NCBI GenBank assembly: GCA_002346535.1
Contig: DDZZ01000035.1
Coordinates: forward strand, 24,417 to 88,416
From: Opitutales bacterium UBA2995
GTDB lineage: Bacteria > Verrucomicrobiota > Verrucomicrobiia > Opitutales > UBA2995
DNA length: 64,000 nt
Direction: 5' to 3'
Below, piece after piece: positions 63,378 to 64,000 of the stretch (its first letter is position 1; every line of letters starts with the position of its first letter). The notes under the pieces are model-generated. The model was not told where the DNA came from and did not search any database. It saw nothing but the letters and a program-made list of their open reading frames with translations. A program made the translations under genes and the position numbers.

Positions 63378-64000
63378 ATGCTAAAGAAACTGCTTACCCT
63401 GTTCTTTTTTGTTTTCATAGTCGCCGGAGCCAACGCGGCTGATTCCCAGCCCAACATCGTCGTAATCATGACCGACGATCAGGGTTGGGGAGACCTTAGT
63501 GTACACGGAAATATCAACTTAAGCACGCCAAACATCGACAAGCTGTCGACGCAGGGAGCGTCTTTCGATCGTTTTTACGTCTGTCCCGTATGCTCGCCGA
63601 CACGAGCTGAGTTTTTAACCGGCCGCTACCATCCTCGGAGCGGAGTCTATGCAACGAGTGCGGGAGGCGAGCGCATGGATTTAGATGAGGAAACGATCGC
63701 TGAGGTGTTTAAGGCCGGAGGTTATTCAACAGGAATGTTTGGGAAGTGGCACAATGGTATGCAGCATCCCTACCATCCCAACAGCCGCGGATTCGATGAA
63801 TTTTATGGCTTCTGTTCCGGTCACTGGGGGCACTACTTTGATTTCCCCTTGGAGCACAACGGTGAGATTGTGCGCGGCGATGGATTTATCATCGATGACC
63901 TAACGACCAAAGCCATGGACTATATCGAGGCCCAGTTCAAAGCAGGAAAACCGTTCTTCACTTACTTGGCTTATAACACTCCTCACTCTCCGATGCAGGT
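63378..64000 (+). CDS. Exported type I (S1 family) sulfatase, N-terminal part
   Basis: Runs off the right edge; 207 residues seen. Signal peptide at 1-20 (LFFFVFIVAGANA), then PNIVVIMTDDQGWGDLSVHGN with the metal Asp pair, C72 in VCSPTRA as the formylglycine site, GRYHPRSGV, GMFGKWHNGM near 118 and HWGHYFDFP. It is divergent from the other sulfatase and shares a similar pattern, but the two are not near-identical. Confidence 0.92.
   Translation, partial: MLKKLLTLFFFVFIVAGANAADSQPNIVVIMTDDQGWGDLSVHGNINLSTPNIDKLSTQGASFDRFYVCPVCSPTRAEFLTGRYHPRSGVYATSAGGERMDLDEETIAEVFKAGGYSTGMFGKWHNGMQHPYHPNSRGFDEFYGFCSGHWGHYFDFPLEHNGEIVRGDGFIIDDLTTKAMDYIEAQFKAGKPFFTYLAYNTPHSPMQ

Noticed and set aside
1..64000. 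tRNA, rRNA or CRISPR arrays
   Set aside because: No cloverleaf-like segment, rRNA-like stretch or regularly spaced direct repeats was found in the gaps on reading by eye; a covariance-model scan was not possible.

Overview
The window is a stretch of bacterial chromosome with closely packed genes and moderate GC. The gene content suggests a marine, polysaccharide-degrading member of the Planctomycetes-Verrucomicrobia superphylum, most likely Verrucomicrobiota (Opitutae-like). This is inferred from the GldG-type ABC cluster with DUF4340, the FloA/NfeD set, a DUF1080 protein, S1 sulfatases, GH88, and accB-accC-Asp23 next to one another. No rRNA, tRNA, CRISPR array or intact transposase was seen.

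Layout: 1-1655 carries the end of nadC and birA. 1731-9777 is a gliding-type ABC exporter cluster (ATPase, permease, GldG-like, DUF4340) followed by an AsmA-like protein. 9971-12818 holds accB, accC, Asp23 and an AmaP-like anchor. 12826-16603 (minus) holds prmA, dnaJ, grpE and a mannose-6-phosphate isomerase. 16895-20399 holds ftsK and a RodZ-like gene. 20405-24082 (minus) is a membrane-organising operon: long NfeD protease, short NfeD, FloA and a small unknown protein. 24111-29349 holds a mutarotase, an FtsX/LolD-type ABC pair and a tesA-like esterase. 29353-36608 is a peptide-type ABC importer broken up by an FAD enzyme and gene relics, next to a decayed acyl-ACP thioesterase and an OsmC gene. 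36701-40508 has an IclR regulator, a fused trpE(G) gene preceded by a complete-looking tryptophan attenuator, and a DUF420 gene. 40611-44917 has two response-regulator relics, a RelE-like gene, pssA, dnaN and an unknown membrane protein. 44927-52586 is a molybdenum cofactor cluster (moaA, moeA, moaC, moaD, moaE) split by argJ, a methyltransferase and a large membrane protein. 52708-55282 has gnd followed by relics of an Ada-like gene and D-lactate dehydrogenase. 55366-64000 is a glycan-degradation region: DUF1080, XRE-cupin regulator, GH88, TIM-barrel isomerase, Gfo/Idh/MocA and SDR dehydrogenases, and two sulfatases, the last cut by the window edge.

The clearest regulatory find is the trp attenuator at 37666-37790: a ten-codon leader peptide with tandem Trp codons, then mutually exclusive stems ending in a terminator, then a second terminator, all ahead of trpE(G). 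The clearest evolutionary theme is local gene decay. At least six pseudogenes or fragments are visible only by stitching frames together: acyl-ACP thioesterase, duplicated permease 5' end, GDPD fragment, two receiver domains, Ada-like and D-LDH.

The last 9 kb is best read as a locus for sulfated or uronate-containing glycans. Sulfatases and the DUF1080 protein are exported. The GH88 enzyme lacks a signal peptide and would act in the cytoplasm on unsaturated uronyl oligosaccharides, with products passed to the isomerase, oxidoreductase and SDR encoded directly downstream in one probable operon. The presence of DUF1080, Gfo/Idh/MocA and TIM-barrel families together also fits the 3-keto-glycoside type of chemistry.
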